Shown: positions 9,146-18,318 of the stretch, piece after piece
Layout: each line of letters begins with the position of its first letter
Numbering within the stretch: position 1 is the first letter of the stretch
Source: an uncultured Pseudomonadota bacterium
Lineage (GTDB): Bacteria; Myxococcota_A; Bradymonadia; Bradymonadales; GCA-2716585
DNA length: 43,556 nucleotides
Assembly (NCBI GenBank): GCA_937123825.1
Contig: CAKZKQ010000477.1
Span: forward strand, 1-43,556
Direction: 5' to 3'
Translations under genes and position numbers: made by a program
The notes under the pieces: model-generated
Databases searched by the model: none
What the model was told of the DNA's origin: nothing
What the model saw: only the letters and a program-made list of their open reading frames with translations

Positions 9146-9192
9146 GGAAGGTCCCAGGGACCTTTACAAGTCCCTGATTTTAAAGGGTTTTC
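9146..9192 (+). repeat. Dispersed palindromic repeat family A, copy 3
   Basis: The core AAGGTCCCAGGGACCTT lies at 9148-9164, followed by TACAAGTCCCTGATTTTA and a GGGTTTT run. It is about 60 bp beyond the stop codon of the minus-strand lipoprotein gene. The tail has diverged more than in copies 2 and 4. Confidence 0.88.
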
Positions 9193-9225
9193 TCAATCCA
9201 AACCCCTTGAACGGCTCAGAGGCCA

Positions 9226-10953
9226 TCACTGGGCTTGCGCGGCGGCCTTGCCTTTCAGTGGGATGTTGAGGCGAGTCATGAGAAAGCGGCCCCGTGCGGA
9301 GAGGCTGAAGTCGGCGCCCTGGTTGGGGGCGAATGTTTCAAAGGGGCTGGGTCCGCCGAAGCCGCCGAGCATGCGGCCTAGGCCGTCGTAGGAGAAGTAC
9401 ATGAAGAGGGTGGGGCTGGCCAGGGCGCGTTTGGCGGCGACGGCGACGTTGGGGGAGAGCTTGGGTTGGGCTTTGTTGTTGGTTTTAAGGAGGTTGGTCA
9501 GCGCGGGGCGGGGGTCGGCGTCGATGACGGTGTAGCAGCGCTTGTTGACGCAGGCGATGTCGGTGTTGATGGGCTCGGTCATGCCCATCAGTTGCAGGCC
9601 CATGGCCATGTTGGGGTCCTGGGCTTTGGCGGGGTCAAAGGTCATGGTGAGGCGGTCGACGGTGACGTCGCCGATCTTGTAGGCATCGGGGGTGAAGGTG
9701 GTGGTCATACCCATGCTGGACACGAGGGTGTTGGCCACGTCGGGGCGCGTGTAGAACTGGGACATTTTGCGATAGGCGGCGCGGTATTTGTCGGTGTCTT
9801 TGACGGTGTAGATCTGGGCGTAGCCGCCGATGAGGGAAGGCATCTGGCCTTCGGTGCCGGTGAAGACGGTGGCCATGCTGCTGTCGAGTTGGGCAAAGGA
9901 CTCGTTGAAGGCGCTTTGGAACTCGGGGTCTTCGAGGACTTCGGGGGGGAACATTGAGGCGGTCATGCGGATGACGAACTTGCTCATGGCGCCGTCGGCG
10001 GCGTTGAAGTTGATGCCGCCGGACATGAGGATGGCGGCGTCTCCGGGCATGCCTTTGAGGATGTCGGTGTTGGCCACGGGCTGCTCTTTGAGGAAGCGGG
10101 CGGCGGTGGTGCCGTCTTTGAAGGCCATGAGGCTTTCGACGGTGACGGAGTCGGGGTTGAAGGTCACGCCCACTTCCATGCGGTCGGTGTCGTTGAGGAA
10201 GACGTCGAGCATGTCAAAGGCGGAGTCGGTGTTGCCGCCGACGCCGGGGGGGCTGAACATGGCCATCATCTGGCGCAGACCGGCGAGGCTCTGGTCGACC
10301 TCGGCTTTGTGGTTGGCCATGTAGTTGCCAAGCTCCAGGCCAAGGAGCATGTCCTGACCGTTGGCGTTGCTCTTGGCCAGCGTCTCGACGGCGCCTTTGT
10401 AGATGGCAAAGGTCTCGACGTCGGCGGTGATGACGGCCTTGTCATCGATGAAGTTGATGTAGCCGTTGCCGCCGGGGATGGTGTAGGAGGTGAAGATGTG
10501 GGCGTTGCCGCCGGGTCCAGCCTGAGCGCCGTCAAACTGGTTCACAAAGGCCTGCTCATCCTTGATGGAGAAGAAGATGGCCACGTCGTTGGGCTCAAGG
10601 CCCGGCTTGGTGTCCAGGAGCAAGACGCCCATGGGCTTGTCAAAGGCGGTGCCGTTGACGTTGGTCCAGCCCGCCATGCCGGACAGCTCCGTGATCACCT
10701 CTGGCAGCAGCGGTGAGCGCTGGTTGCCGTCGAGCTGTGTGACCATGGACTCAAAGCGCTCCACGGTCGCCTGGAGGTTGGGCACCACGGCGTAGGCCAC
10801 CGTTTTGGGGCCCAGGTTGGCGACCTGCATGGAGGGCACCGGCGGGGCCTTGGGCGTTTTATCGGCACGTTTTTGTGAGCCTGAGCAGGCGCTGGCCAAA
10901 AAAATCATGGCGGCCAGGGCGCCGAGCGCGATTCGGGTCTGCGAGCGGTTCAT
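9226..10953 (-). CDS. Large lipoprotein of unknown function
   Basis: This is a 575-residue protein of unrecognised family. The start at 10953 was chosen over an in-frame codon 69 bp upstream because it begins a textbook lipoprotein signal: MNRSQTR, a hydrophobic stretch, and a lipobox ending at Cys23. A GGAG lies about 12 bp upstream. The mature part starts with a Lys/Pro-rich linker. It then has a long alternating alpha/beta region rich in Gly, Met and Phe, with no metal or catalytic motif I can name. Two cysteines close together near residue 490 (CVNKRC) might form a disulfide. It is transcribed divergently from the fadN-like operon, with a FadR-type operator between them, so it may share regulation with fatty-acid degradation. 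A role in lipid handling at the envelope is possible but is only an inference from position. Confidence 0.8.
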   Translation of the reverse strand: MNRSQTRIALGALAAMIFLASACSGSQKRADKTPKAPPVPSMQVANLGPKTVAYAVVPNLQATVERFESMVTQLDGNQRSPLLPEVITELSGMAGWTNVNGTAFDKPMGVLLLDTKPGLEPNDVAIFFSIKDEQAFVNQFDGAQAGPGGNAHIFTSYTIPGGNGYINFIDDKAVITADVETFAIYKGAVETLAKSNANGQDMLLGLELGNYMANHKAEVDQSLAGLRQMMAMFSPPGVGGNTDSAFDMLDVFLNDTDRMEVGVTFNPDSVTVESLMAFKDGTTAARFLKEQPVANTDILKGMPGDAAILMSGGINFNAADGAMSKFVIRMTASMFPPEVLEDPEFQSAFNESFAQLDSSMATVFTGTEGQMPSLIGGYAQIYTVKDTDKYRAAYRKMSQFYTRPDVANTLVSSMGMTTTFTPDAYKIGDVTVDRLTMTFDPAKAQDPNMAMGLQLMGMTEPINTDIACVNKRCYTVIDADPRPALTNLLKTNNKAQPKLSPNVAVAAKRALASPTLFMYFSYDGLGRMLGGFGGPSPFETFAPNQGADFSLSARGRFLMTRLNIPLKGKAAAQAQ

Positions 10954-11063
10954 AAAGGTGTAAAGCTCCACGTTGTCGGCCTGCATGGGCCGGTCAATGT
11001 TGATTTCTGCAACATTCGGCACAGCATCTCTTGTGCCCGTGCATCAAAACAGACGACCTCTGG

Positions 11064-11085
11064 ATGCGCAAGAAGCGCATTTTTT
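11064..11085 (+). terminator. Short hairpin plus T-run in the divergent region
   Basis: ATGCGC, loop AAGAA, GCGCAT, then a run of T on the plus strand. The stem is only 6 bp. It lies upstream of the fad promoter, so if active it would stop plus-strand read-through or act as a leader element of an earlier promoter. It could also be chance. Confidence 0.3.
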
Positions 11086-11099
11086 GGAATGCAGGTTGG

Positions 11100-11117
11100 T
11101 GAATGACCATTCATTCA
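11100..11117. promoter_or_regulatory. FadR-type operator (TetR-family, Bacillus-like)
   Basis: TGAATGA, 4-bp spacer CCAT, TCATTCA: a perfect 7-4-7 inverted repeat. Both arms and the spacing are identical to the operator consensus known for the TetR-family FadR of Bacillus subtilis (TGAATGA-N4-TCATTCA). It lies 5 bp upstream of a plausible -35 box and about 185 bp upstream of the fadN-like start codon. Acyl-CoA-responsive repression of the fad operon is therefore predicted. No fadR gene is in this window. Confidence 0.72.
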
Positions 11118-11121
11118 GGGG

Positions 11122-11150
11122 TTGACGAACTGAAGGGTGATTCATTATTT
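11122..11150 (+). promoter_or_regulatory. Candidate sigma-70 promoter of the fad operon
   Basis: TTGACG at 11122-11127 and TTATTT at 11145-11150 are separated by 17 bp. The -35 matches 5 of 6 consensus bases; the -10 is weak. It sits immediately downstream of the FadR-type operator and about 150 bp upstream of the first gene. A bound repressor could interfere with polymerase here. Confidence 0.45.
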
Positions 11151-11300
11151 AAGTGGGTTGTTTTTGCCACGTTGATGGAAGGGCGACCCGCTTGAAGCGG
11201 TAATCCTTTCTCGATGTAAGAATTGTTCATGGTGGACGTCGCTGCGCGGTGCTCGGAAGGCACCCTTTGGATGCGGCGTGCCGAAGCAGGCGGAGTTGAG

Positions 11301-13757
11301 ATGATCAAGAAGATTCGCAAGGTGGCGGTCCTGGGTTCGGGCGTCATGGGGAGCGGCATCGCCGCGCACCTGGCCAACGCGGGCATCCCCTCGTTGATGT
11401 TGGACATCGTGCCCTTTAAGGCCCAGGAGGGCGAGGACACCAGCAGCAAAGCGTTCCGCAACAAGTATGCTGCCGGGGCGATGAAGAAACTCAAAAAGAC
11501 CAAGCCGGCGGCGCTCTACACCAACGCCGACCTGGATCTGATTGAGATCGGCAACTTTGATGATGACATGCATCGCCTCAGTGAGTGCGACTGGATCGTC
11601 GAAGTGGTCGTCGAGCGGATGGACATCAAGCAGCAGCTCTTTGCCAAGGTCGAAGAGCACCGCCGCGAAGGCACGCTGGTGACCTCCAACACCTCGGGTC
11701 TGTCCATCACCGGCATGCTCGAAGGCCGCAGCGATGACTTCCGCAAGCACTTCCTGGTGACGCACTTCTTCAACCCCGTGCGCTACATGAAGCTGCTGGA
11801 GATCGTGCCGGGTGAGGAGACCCTGCCGGAGGCCACCGAGCTGCTGGCCGACTTTGGCGCCGAGGTGCTGGGCAAAGGCATCGTCTACGGCAAGGACACC
11901 ACCAACTTCATCGCCAACCGCATCGGCATCTACGGCATGATGCGCACCATCAAAGCGATGGTCGAAGGCGGCTACAGCGTCGAAGAAGTCGACAAGGTCT
12001 TTGGCCCCGCCACGGGCCGCCCCAAGTCGGCCGTCTTCAGCACCGCTGACCTGGTCGGCATCGACACCTTCGTGCACGTCGCCCAGAACTGCTACGACAC
12101 GCTGCCCGACGACGAAGAGCGCGAGATCTTCAACGTGCCGGACTTTGTCCGCACCCTGGTCAAAGAAGGCCGCCTGGGCCGCAAGTCCGGCGCTGGCTTC
12201 TACAAGAAGACCAAAGTGGACGGCAAAAAGGCCATCCTCTCCCTCGACGTCGACACCATGGAGTACACCGCGCAGGCCAAAGTCCGCTTTGACTCGCTCG
12301 GTGCCGCCCGCAAAATCGACGATGTCGGTGCTCGCCTCAAGAAGGTCGTCTACTTCGACGTGGACAAATTCGCCCAGGCCGCCAAGGGCGAAGAGATCGA
12401 GCTGGATCGCGGCAGCAAGCTGGCCCGCGAAGTGACCCTGGCCTCCCTGGCCTACTCCGCGCGCCGCATGGGCGAAATCGCCGACGACGTGGTCAACATC
12501 GACCGCGGCATGCGCTGGGGCTTCAACTGGGAGTTGGGCCCGTTTGAGGCCTGGGACGCCCTGGGCGTCAAAGAGACCATCACCCACATGCAGAAGCTCG
12601 ACATCAACGTGGCCGATTGGGTCATCAAGATGGTCGAAACCGGCCACGAGAGCTTCTACAGCACCAACGCGAACGGCGAGCCGACCTTCTACGACGTCAA
12701 CAGTGGCAAGTACGAGCTGGTGCCGAAGCACAAAAAAGACGTCTCGCTCGGTCACCTCAAGGCCACCAAGAGCGCCAACAAGGTCGCCGGCAACCTCGGC
12801 GCCACCCTCTGGGACATCGGCGACGGCGTCTTGGGTCTGGAGTTCCACTCCTCGGCCAACTACAAGCTCAGCCCCCTGGACGACGACATCATCGACATGA
12901 TGACCAAGTCCGTGGACATCATGGAGGCCGACTTTGATGGCATGGTGATCTACCGCGACGCCGAGAACTTCTCGGCGGGCGCCAACATCATGCTCATGCT
13001 CATGGCCGCCAAGCAGGGCGCCTTCGATCAGGTTGAAGCCCTGGTCAGCAAGCTCCAGCAGACCCACCAGCGCCTGCGCTACAGCTCCAAGCCCGTCGTG
13101 GCGGCCCCCTCGGGTCTGGCGCGCGGCGGCGGTGCCGAGGTCGTCCGGGCTTGCAACGGCGTCCAGGCCGCTGCCGAGCTCTACATCGGTCTGGTCGAAG
13201 TCGGCGTTGGCCTCATCCCCGGCGGTGGTGGCAACCTCAACCTGCTGCGCAACCTCTACGGCCGTTTTGCCAACGACCGCGACTTTGATCCGCTGCCCTT
13301 CATCAAGAAGGCCTTCATGACCATCGGCATGGCCCAGGTGGCCACCAGCGCCGTCCAGGGTCGCGAAAAAGGCTTCCTGAAGCCCACCGACGGCATCACC
13401 CTCAACCGCGATCACCTGCTGACCGCCGCCAAGCAGCGCGTGCTGGGCATGAGCCGCCAGGGCTTCACCCCGCCGCGCGAGCTCAAGCTGCGCCTGCCGG
13501 GCCGCTCCGGGGCCGCGACCGTGGACATGATGCTCTACTCCATGGAGCAGCAAAACCAGATCAGCGCCCACGACCGCCTCATCGGCGCCAAGCTCGCTGG
13601 GGTCCTGTGCGGCGGCGACACCTCGCCGGGCACCCCCGTCAGCGAGCAGCACCTGCTCGACCTTGAGCGCGAGGTCTTCCTGAGCCTCCTTGGTGAGTCC
13701 AAGACTCAGGATCGGATGCAGCACATGCTGATGAACAACAAGCCGCTGCGCAACTGA
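11301..13757 (+). CDS. fadN: FadN-like 3-hydroxyacyl-CoA dehydrogenase / enoyl-CoA hydratase fusion
   Basis: This 818-residue bifunctional enzyme is predicted to hydrate 2-enoyl-CoA and oxidise the resulting 3-hydroxyacyl-CoA with NAD in beta-oxidation. The ATG at 11301 follows GGAG and opens directly into the Rossmann motif VAVLGSGVMGSG; the 26 codons upstream have no family features. The dehydrogenase comes first: a conserved HFFNP motif with catalytic His155, then the C-terminal dehydrogenase domains to about residue 430. The crotonase domain is C-terminal (about 500-700), with oxyanion-loop FSAGANI near 556, GGGAEV with Glu613 and GLVEVGVGLIPGGGG with Glu633. FadB and FadJ have the opposite order; this order is that of Bacillus FadN. 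A fadA-like gene follows, as in the Bacillus fadNAE operon, and a FadR-type operator precedes it. No acyl-CoA dehydrogenase gene accompanies it. Confidence 0.9.
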   Translation: MIKKIRKVAVLGSGVMGSGIAAHLANAGIPSLMLDIVPFKAQEGEDTSSKAFRNKYAAGAMKKLKKTKPAALYTNADLDLIEIGNFDDDMHRLSECDWIVEVVVERMDIKQQLFAKVEEHRREGTLVTSNTSGLSITGMLEGRSDDFRKHFLVTHFFNPVRYMKLLEIVPGEETLPEATELLADFGAEVLGKGIVYGKDTTNFIANRIGIYGMMRTIKAMVEGGYSVEEVDKVFGPATGRPKSAVFSTADLVGIDTFVHVAQNCYDTLPDDEEREIFNVPDFVRTLVKEGRLGRKSGAGFYKKTKVDGKKAILSLDVDTMEYTAQAKVRFDSLGAARKIDDVGARLKKVVYFDVDKFAQAAKGEEIELDRGSKLAREVTLASLAYSARRMGEIADDVVNIDRGMRWGFNWELGPFEAWDALGVKETITHMQKLDINVADWVIKMVETGHESFYSTNANGEPTFYDVNSGKYELVPKHKKDVSLGHLKATKSANKVAGNLGATLWDIGDGVLGLEFHSSANYKLSPLDDDIIDMMTKSVDIMEADFDGMVIYRDAENFSAGANIMLMLMAAKQGAFDQVEALVSKLQQTHQRLRYSSKPVVAAPSGLARGGGAEVVRACNGVQAAAELYIGLVEVGVGLIPGGGGNLNLLRNLYGRFANDRDFDPLPFIKKAFMTIGMAQVATSAVQGREKGFLKPTDGITLNRDHLLTAAKQRVLGMSRQGFTPPRELKLRLPGRSGAATVDMMLYSMEQQNQISAHDRLIGAKLAGVLCGGDTSPGTPVSEQHLLDLEREVFLSLLGESKTQDRMQHMLMNNKPLRN

Positions 13758-13853
13758 CAGACAGACTTTCCTTGTCACTGTCCGTGCAGAACTTCAGGTA
13801 AGCCAACAAACGGATCGGGTCGGCCCGCAAACCAGGGTCGGCCCCAGCCATGG

Positions 13854-15032
13854 ATGATAAAAACAATGACTCGTGAAGTTGTGGTCGTGGAAGCCCTGCG
13901 CACCCCCTTTACCCGCGCCATCAAAGGCTCTTTCAAGGACACGCGCCCCGATACCCTGGCCGCCGAGGTCATCAAAGCGGTTCTGGCCAAGGTGCCCGAT
14001 CTTGATCCCGCTCAGGTCGAGGACCTGGTGCTGGGCTGTGCCATGCCTGAAGGCCCCCAGGGCCTCAACGTGGCCCGTCTGGCCGGCCTTTTGGCCGGTC
14101 TGCCCAACACCGTCCCCGGCATGACCATCAACCGCTTCTGCTCCAGCGGCTCCCAGAGCATCGCCATCGCTGCCGACCGCATCGCTGTGGGCGGCATCGA
14201 CGTGGCCCTGGCTGGCGGCACCGAGAGCATGTCTCAGGTCCCCATGGGCGGCAACACCCCCTCGGCCAGCCCCGAGCTGATGGAGCTGTGCCCCGAGGCC
14301 TACATCTCCATGGGCGCCACCGCCGAGAACGTCGCCCGCAAATTTGAGGTCTCCCGCGAAGAGCAGGACGCCTTTGCCCTCGAATCCCACCGCCGCGCTG
14401 TCGAAGGCTGGGAAAAAGGCTTCCTGGCCGAAGAGGTCGTGCCGGTCAACACCACCGTCATCACCCCCGGCGGCGTCAAAGAGATCACCGTCACCAAAGA
14501 CGAAGGTCCTCGCCCCGACTCCAACATCGCAGGCCTGGCCAAACTGCGCCCCGTCTTCGATCCCAAGGGCTCCGTCACCGCTGGCAACGCCTCGCCGTTG
14601 ACCGACGGCGCCGCCATCGCCTTGCTGGCCGACAAGGACACCGCCGAGAAACTCGGTGTGACCCCCCTTGGCTACTTCCGCACCCACGCGGTCGTCGGCG
14701 TTGGCCCCGAAATCATGGGCATCGGCCCCGTCCCTGCCATCCGCAAGCTCATGGAAAAGACCAACATGAGCCTCGATGACATCGACGCCTTCGAGATCAA
14801 CGAAGCCTTCGCCAGCCAGGCCGCCTACTGCGTCCGCGAGCTGGGCATCGACCCCGCCAAGGTCAACCCCAACGGCGGCGCCATCGCCATCGGCCACCCC
14901 CTGGGCACCACCGGCGCCCGTCAGGTCGCCACCCTCTTGCGCCACCTCAAGCGCACCGGCGGCCGCTACGGCGTCATCAGCATGTGCATTGGCGGCGGCA
15001 TGGGCTTTGCTGCCCTGGTCGAGACCTACTGA
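13854..15032 (+). CDS. fadA: Acetyl-CoA C-acyltransferase (3-ketoacyl-CoA thiolase)
   Basis: This 392-residue thiolase cleaves 3-ketoacyl-CoA with CoA to acetyl-CoA and a shortened acyl-CoA, the last step of beta-oxidation. All catalytic elements are visible: NRFCSSG with nucleophile Cys96, NEAFA, GHPLG with His348, and CIGGGMG with Cys378. Length is typical for the family. The start could be the ATG at 13854 or the in-frame ATG at 13866; the second has GGATG at a better distance and lies closer to the conserved [12 protein letters not shown]. It follows the fadN-like gene by 96 bp with no terminator visible between them, and a strong terminator follows it. This indicates a two-gene operon under the upstream FadR-type site. 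Confidence 0.95.
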   Translation: MIKTMTREVVVVEALRTPFTRAIKGSFKDTRPDTLAAEVIKAVLAKVPDLDPAQVEDLVLGCAMPEGPQGLNVARLAGLLAGLPNTVPGMTINRFCSSGSQSIAIAADRIAVGGIDVALAGGTESMSQVPMGGNTPSASPELMELCPEAYISMGATAENVARKFEVSREEQDAFALESHRRAVEGWEKGFLAEEVVPVNTTVITPGGVKEITVTKDEGPRPDSNIAGLAKLRPVFDPKGSVTAGNASPLTDGAAIALLADKDTAEKLGVTPLGYFRTHAVVGVGPEIMGIGPVPAIRKLMEKTNMSLDDIDAFEINEAFASQAAYCVRELGIDPAKVNPNGGAIAIGHPLGTTGARQVATLLRHLKRTGGRYGVISMCIGGGMGFAALVETY

Positions 15033-15098
15033 TCTGCTGTGATGTTTCAGGCGCTGTAAAAATCGCGGCGTCTGGATCACCTGATCCACTTTGCCCCC

Positions 15099-15128
15099 AG
15101 GCGCGATCCACAAGATCGCGCCTTTTTT
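15099..15128 (+). terminator. Intrinsic terminator of the fad operon
   Basis: AGGCGCGATC, loop CACAA, GATCGCGCCT: a perfect 10-bp stem with a 5-base loop, followed directly by TTTTT on the plus strand. It lies about 67 bp after the thiolase stop codon. Confidence 0.92.
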
Positions 15129-15379
15129 ATTGGCTCTTTGCCTCCCTGACGGTGTCGACGGGATTTTGGTGCGTATACTGCGCAAAAGTCCCGGTTGACG
15201 GTTTCCCTTGAAATGATGCTTATTGAAGCGTTCGATCCCGATGTGCAGGGGTTGATTGGAGTTGTTTTGGAGAAGAACGTCGGGGACCACGAATTGGACC
15301 TCGCCATACATTCCACATGAGGCCCATGGATAAGCCCCGATGGCTGTTGGGGTGGGCCCAGGAAGGGACAGGGAAAGTC

Positions 15380-15757
15380 ATGTCAAAGCGTTCGGTGGTG
15401 TTGGAGATCGCAGGCCAGAAGCTCAGCCTGCGTACGAATCGTGATGATGCCTACCTGCAGTCGCTGACCGATTATGTCAGCGATCAGGTCACGGCCCTTA
15501 AGGGCGCCGCCCCGCGCGCGCCTTTTGAGAAAATCTGCCTTCTGGTTGCCCTCCAGATCGCCGACGAACTCTTTGCCGAGCGCGATCACAGCGAAACCCT
15601 TCAGCAGGAGTTTGAGCGCCGCTCCATGGCCATGCTCGACTTCCTCGACCGCGAACTTGGACACACCGACTCCGATCCGCGCCCCCAGCAACCTGCCTGG
15701 TCCGAGACCGCCGAGGTCACCCAGGGGGCTGCGCGCCGCCGGCCGGACGTTCGCTGA
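15380..15757 (+). CDS. zapA: Cell division protein ZapA
   Basis: This 125-residue protein is predicted to bind FtsZ and cross-link Z-ring protofilaments. The ATG at 15380 was chosen over a codon 63 bp upstream because the conserved ZapA start (VVLEIAGQKLSLRTNRDDAYLQSLTDYVSDQV) begins at once; GGGAAAG lies just before it. The N-terminal beta-rich head and a helical segment (about 45-85: FEKICLLVALQIADELFAERD) match the family. The Pro/Arg-rich C-terminal tail of about 25 residues is less conserved. It is followed 73 bp later by 5-formyl-THF cyclo-ligase, the same pair as in many proteobacteria. About 250 bp lie upstream, with a TATACT at 15174-15179 and a TTGACG at 15195-15200 as possible parts of a promoter. 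Confidence 0.88.
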   Translation: MSKRSVVLEIAGQKLSLRTNRDDAYLQSLTDYVSDQVTALKGAAPRAPFEKICLLVALQIADELFAERDHSETLQQEFERRSMAMLDFLDRELGHTDSDPRPQQPAWSETAEVTQGAARRRPDVR

Positions 15758-15830
15758 CGTCTTCTACGGTCGTCCGGCGCCCTGCTTTGGCGCCAAGGCG
15801 CCGAGAATATATACAAGGGCTGGTGTCCTC

Positions 15831-16568
15831 ATGCCCACGGACAAGGCGGTGCCAGGACGTGTTTGCCAACCGGATGCGGGCAGCAAACACACCCTCAGGC
15901 ACAGCCTCAAGGCGCGCCGCCTGGCGACGCCGATCACCGCCGCCGAGCAAGCCTCTCGTGCGGCCATGGAGCACGCTCTCGCGCTCGACGCACTCGTGCG
16001 CGCCGACACCATCGCCCTCTACAGCCCCTTCAGAGCGGAACTCGACCCCCTTTTGTGGCTGGACGACCCTGTGCTGGCCCGCAAACGCGTCGTCTTGCCG
16101 CGCAGCCATCCCAAAGACAAACAACTGACCTTTCACGCCCCCGGCGCCGACCCCATCGCGCTTGGTGCGCCCGGCGCCGCGAGCGCTGTCCGCGCTGTGC
16201 TGCGCGCCGGAGCCTACGGCATCATGGAACCCGTCGGAGCACCCGTTGAACCCCAGAGCATAGATCTGGTGGTGGTGCCTGCCCTGGCGTATGATGTCCA
16301 CGGTGCTCGCCTTGGTTACGGCGGGGGCTATTATGATCGCTTTCTGGAACTGATCCGAACACAACGCACGATCGTGGCTGTGGGCCTTGGATACGACTGG
16401 CAACTGGTCGACCGACTCCCGCACGAACCCCACGATCAAACCCTGGAGATGATTGTGACGCCGTCGGGCTGCTGGCACGCCAAAGCGCTGCCAGAGCGCC
16501 CGTTGACACAGGGACCGGCTGCCAGTGGGGACAGCCGGAGTTTGCCCCATACACCCCCTGAACCATAG
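15831..16568 (+). CDS. fau: 5-formyltetrahydrofolate cyclo-ligase
   Basis: This 245-residue enzyme converts 5-formyl-THF to 5,10-methenyl-THF using ATP, returning stored folate to one-carbon metabolism. Seen in the sequence: an N-terminal basic segment ([13 protein letters not shown]), then [42 protein letters not shown] (the family's ATP/folate-binding Gly-rich loop) and [19 protein letters not shown]. The ATG at 15831 is the first one placing the basic segment near the N-terminus; the much longer open frame upstream overlaps zapA out of frame. A C-terminal extension of about 30 residues after VTPSG is Pro/Ala-rich and probably disordered. It lies between zapA and rny, only 11 bp before the latter, in an apparent operon. 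Confidence 0.92.
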   Translation: MPTDKAVPGRVCQPDAGSKHTLRHSLKARRLATPITAAEQASRAAMEHALALDALVRADTIALYSPFRAELDPLLWLDDPVLARKRVVLPRSHPKDKQLTFHAPGADPIALGAPGAASAVRAVLRAGAYGIMEPVGAPVEPQSIDLVVVPALAYDVHGARLGYGGGYYDRFLELIRTQRTIVAVGLGYDWQLVDRLPHEPHDQTLEMIVTPSGCWHAKALPERPLTQGPAASGDSRSLPHTPPEP

Positions 16569-16579
16569 AGAGGCACGCA

Positions 16580-18199
16580 ATGGAATTTGCATTGGTGGGC
16601 CTGGTGGCGCTGATCATTGGCGCGGTTGCTGGATACTTCATGGGCTCCAACAAAGCCCGTGAACTCAACCGCCAGGAAAAAGCGCTGGCCGAAAAAGAAG
16701 CCGAGCAGATCCTCAGCACTGCACGCAGCCAGGCCGACGACGCCACACGAAAGGCCGAAGTCGAAGCCCGCGAAACCGCCGAAGAGGCCCGCGAAACGCT
16801 GCGCAAAGAGCTTGAAGATGAGCGCAAGGCGCATCAAAAGGCCACCCAGAAGACCGACGCACAGTTTAGAGAGCGCCAGTCGAAGCTCGACAAGCGCGAA
16901 AATCAACTCGACAAACGCGACGAAAACCTCGACCGTCGCGCCGAAATGTACGACTCCAAGGAGCAGGCGCTCGAAAACCGCGACAAAAACCTCCAAAAAC
17001 GCGAAACAAAGTTCAAAGACCGTGAAGCCAAGCTCGACGCCTCCTACAAAGAGGCCGAAGAGAAGCTCTCCCAGGTCGCCGGAATGACCCCGCAGGAGGC
17101 CAAAAAGACCCTCATCGAACGCATGACCGGCGACGCCAAGCTCGAAGCCGCGCGCCTCATCAAGAGCATCGAAGAGGAAGCCATCGCCGAAGCCGACCGC
17201 CGCGCCAAGAAGGTCATCGGGGTCGCCATCCAGCGCTACGCCGGCGAGTACGTCGCCGAACGCACTGTCTCCGTCTTGCCCATCCCCAGCGACGACATCA
17301 AGGGACGCATCATCGGCCGCGAAGGCCGCAACATCCGCGCCCTCGAAGCCGCCACCGGCATCAACCTCATCATCGACGACACCCCCGAGGCCGTCGTCCT
17401 CTCGGGCTTCAACCCCGTGGCCCGCGAAGTCGCCAGGCTCTCCCTGGAGCGCCTCATCGCCGACGGACGCATCCACCCCGCGCGCATCGAGGAGGTCGTC
17501 GAAAAGACGCGCTCCGAAGTCGACAAGCGCATCAAAGAAGCCGGTGAAACCGCCGCCTTCGAACTCGGCCTCCACAACATCCACCCCGAGCTTCTCAAGC
17601 TCGTCGGCAAGCTGCGCTACCGCACCAGCTACGGCCAAAACCAGTGGAAACACTCCATCGAGGTCGGCTTCCTCTGCGGCATGATGGCCTCAGAGCTGGG
17701 TCTCAACACCAAGCTTGCTCGCCGTGCCGGTCTGCTGCACGACATCGGCAAGGCCGTCACCCACGAGATGGAGGGCAGCCACGCCGTCAACGGCGGTGAG
17801 TTCTGCCGCAAGTACAACGAGGATCCGATTGTGGTCAACGCGGTTGCCGCTCACCACGAGGACGTGCCGCCCAAGTCGGTCTACGCCCACCTGGTCATGG
17901 CCGCCGACGCCCTCTCTGGCGCTCGCCCCGGTGCTCGCCGTGAGATCCTGGAGACCTACATCCGCCGCCTCGAAGACCTGGAGCGGATCTCCAGCGAGTT
18001 CGACGGCGTCGAAAAGAGCTTCGCCATCCAGGCGGGCCGCGAGCTGCGCGTCATCGTCGAGCACACCAGCGTCTCTGACGATCAGGCCCACATGCTCAGT
18101 AAAGACATCGCGCGCCGCATCGAGCAGGAGTTGACCTACCCCGGTCAGATCAAGGTCTGCGTCATCCGCGAAACCCGCGCCGTCGATTTCGCCCGCTGA
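16580..18199 (+). CDS. rny: Ribonuclease Y
   Basis: This 539-residue membrane-anchored endoribonuclease is predicted to initiate mRNA decay. The domains are in the family order: an N-terminal transmembrane helix (about 3-22), a long highly charged coiled coil (about 25-180) with repeated (K/R)-R-(D/E) motifs, a KH domain with [10 protein letters not shown] near 241-250, and an HD domain with HDIGK (His387-Asp388). The C-terminal segment ends in the usual [12 protein letters not shown]. Length is typical. The ATG at 16580 is preceded by GAGAGG. It is the last gene of the zapA cluster and is followed by a terminator hairpin. No missing residues were noticed. Confidence 0.96.
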   Translation: MEFALVGLVALIIGAVAGYFMGSNKARELNRQEKALAEKEAEQILSTARSQADDATRKAEVEARETAEEARETLRKELEDERKAHQKATQKTDAQFRERQSKLDKRENQLDKRDENLDRRAEMYDSKEQALENRDKNLQKRETKFKDREAKLDASYKEAEEKLSQVAGMTPQEAKKTLIERMTGDAKLEAARLIKSIEEEAIAEADRRAKKVIGVAIQRYAGEYVAERTVSVLPIPSDDIKGRIIGREGRNIRALEAATGINLIIDDTPEAVVLSGFNPVAREVARLSLERLIADGRIHPARIEEVVEKTRSEVDKRIKEAGETAAFELGLHNIHPELLKLVGKLRYRTSYGQNQWKHSIEVGFLCGMMASELGLNTKLARRAGLLHDIGKAVTHEMEGSHAVNGGEFCRKYNEDPIVVNAVAAHHEDVPPKSVYAHLVMAADALSGARPGARREILETYIRRLEDLERISSEFDGVEKSFAIQAGRELRVIVEHTSVSDDQAHMLSKDIARRIEQELTYPGQIKVCVIRETRAVDFAR

Positions 18200-18207
18200 G
18201 CCTTTCG

Positions 18208-18247
18208 CTCGCCCGTCGGCCTTTTGGGCTCCACGGGCGAGGGATTT
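18208..18247 (+). terminator. Intrinsic terminator after rny
   Basis: CTCGCCCGT (18208-18216) pairs with ACGGGCGAG (18233-18241) across a 16-base loop, followed by GGATTTTT. It starts about 9 bp after the rny stop codon and separates the zapA cluster from tyrS. Confidence 0.8.
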
Positions 18248-18290
18248 TTCCCCATCCCCACAACTTTGTGCGTGTCAGTCGTCTGGGCTC

Positions 18291-18318
18291 TTGCCATCGG
18301 TGGCGCCACGATTACTAT
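18291..18318 (+). promoter_or_regulatory. Candidate tyrS promoter
   Basis: TTGCCA (18291-18296), 16-bp spacer, TACTAT (18313-18318). It lies between the rny terminator and tyrS, predicting a leader of about 95 bases. No T-box features were recognised in the leader. Confidence 0.45.

Noticed and set aside
11145..13778. An 877-codon open frame antisense to the fadN-like gene
   Set aside because: Same antisense effect; the plus strand has complete dehydrogenase and crotonase motifs.
15758..15830. 6S RNA between zapA and the cyclo-ligase gene
   Set aside because: Only 73 bp are available, too short for the usual 6S RNA.
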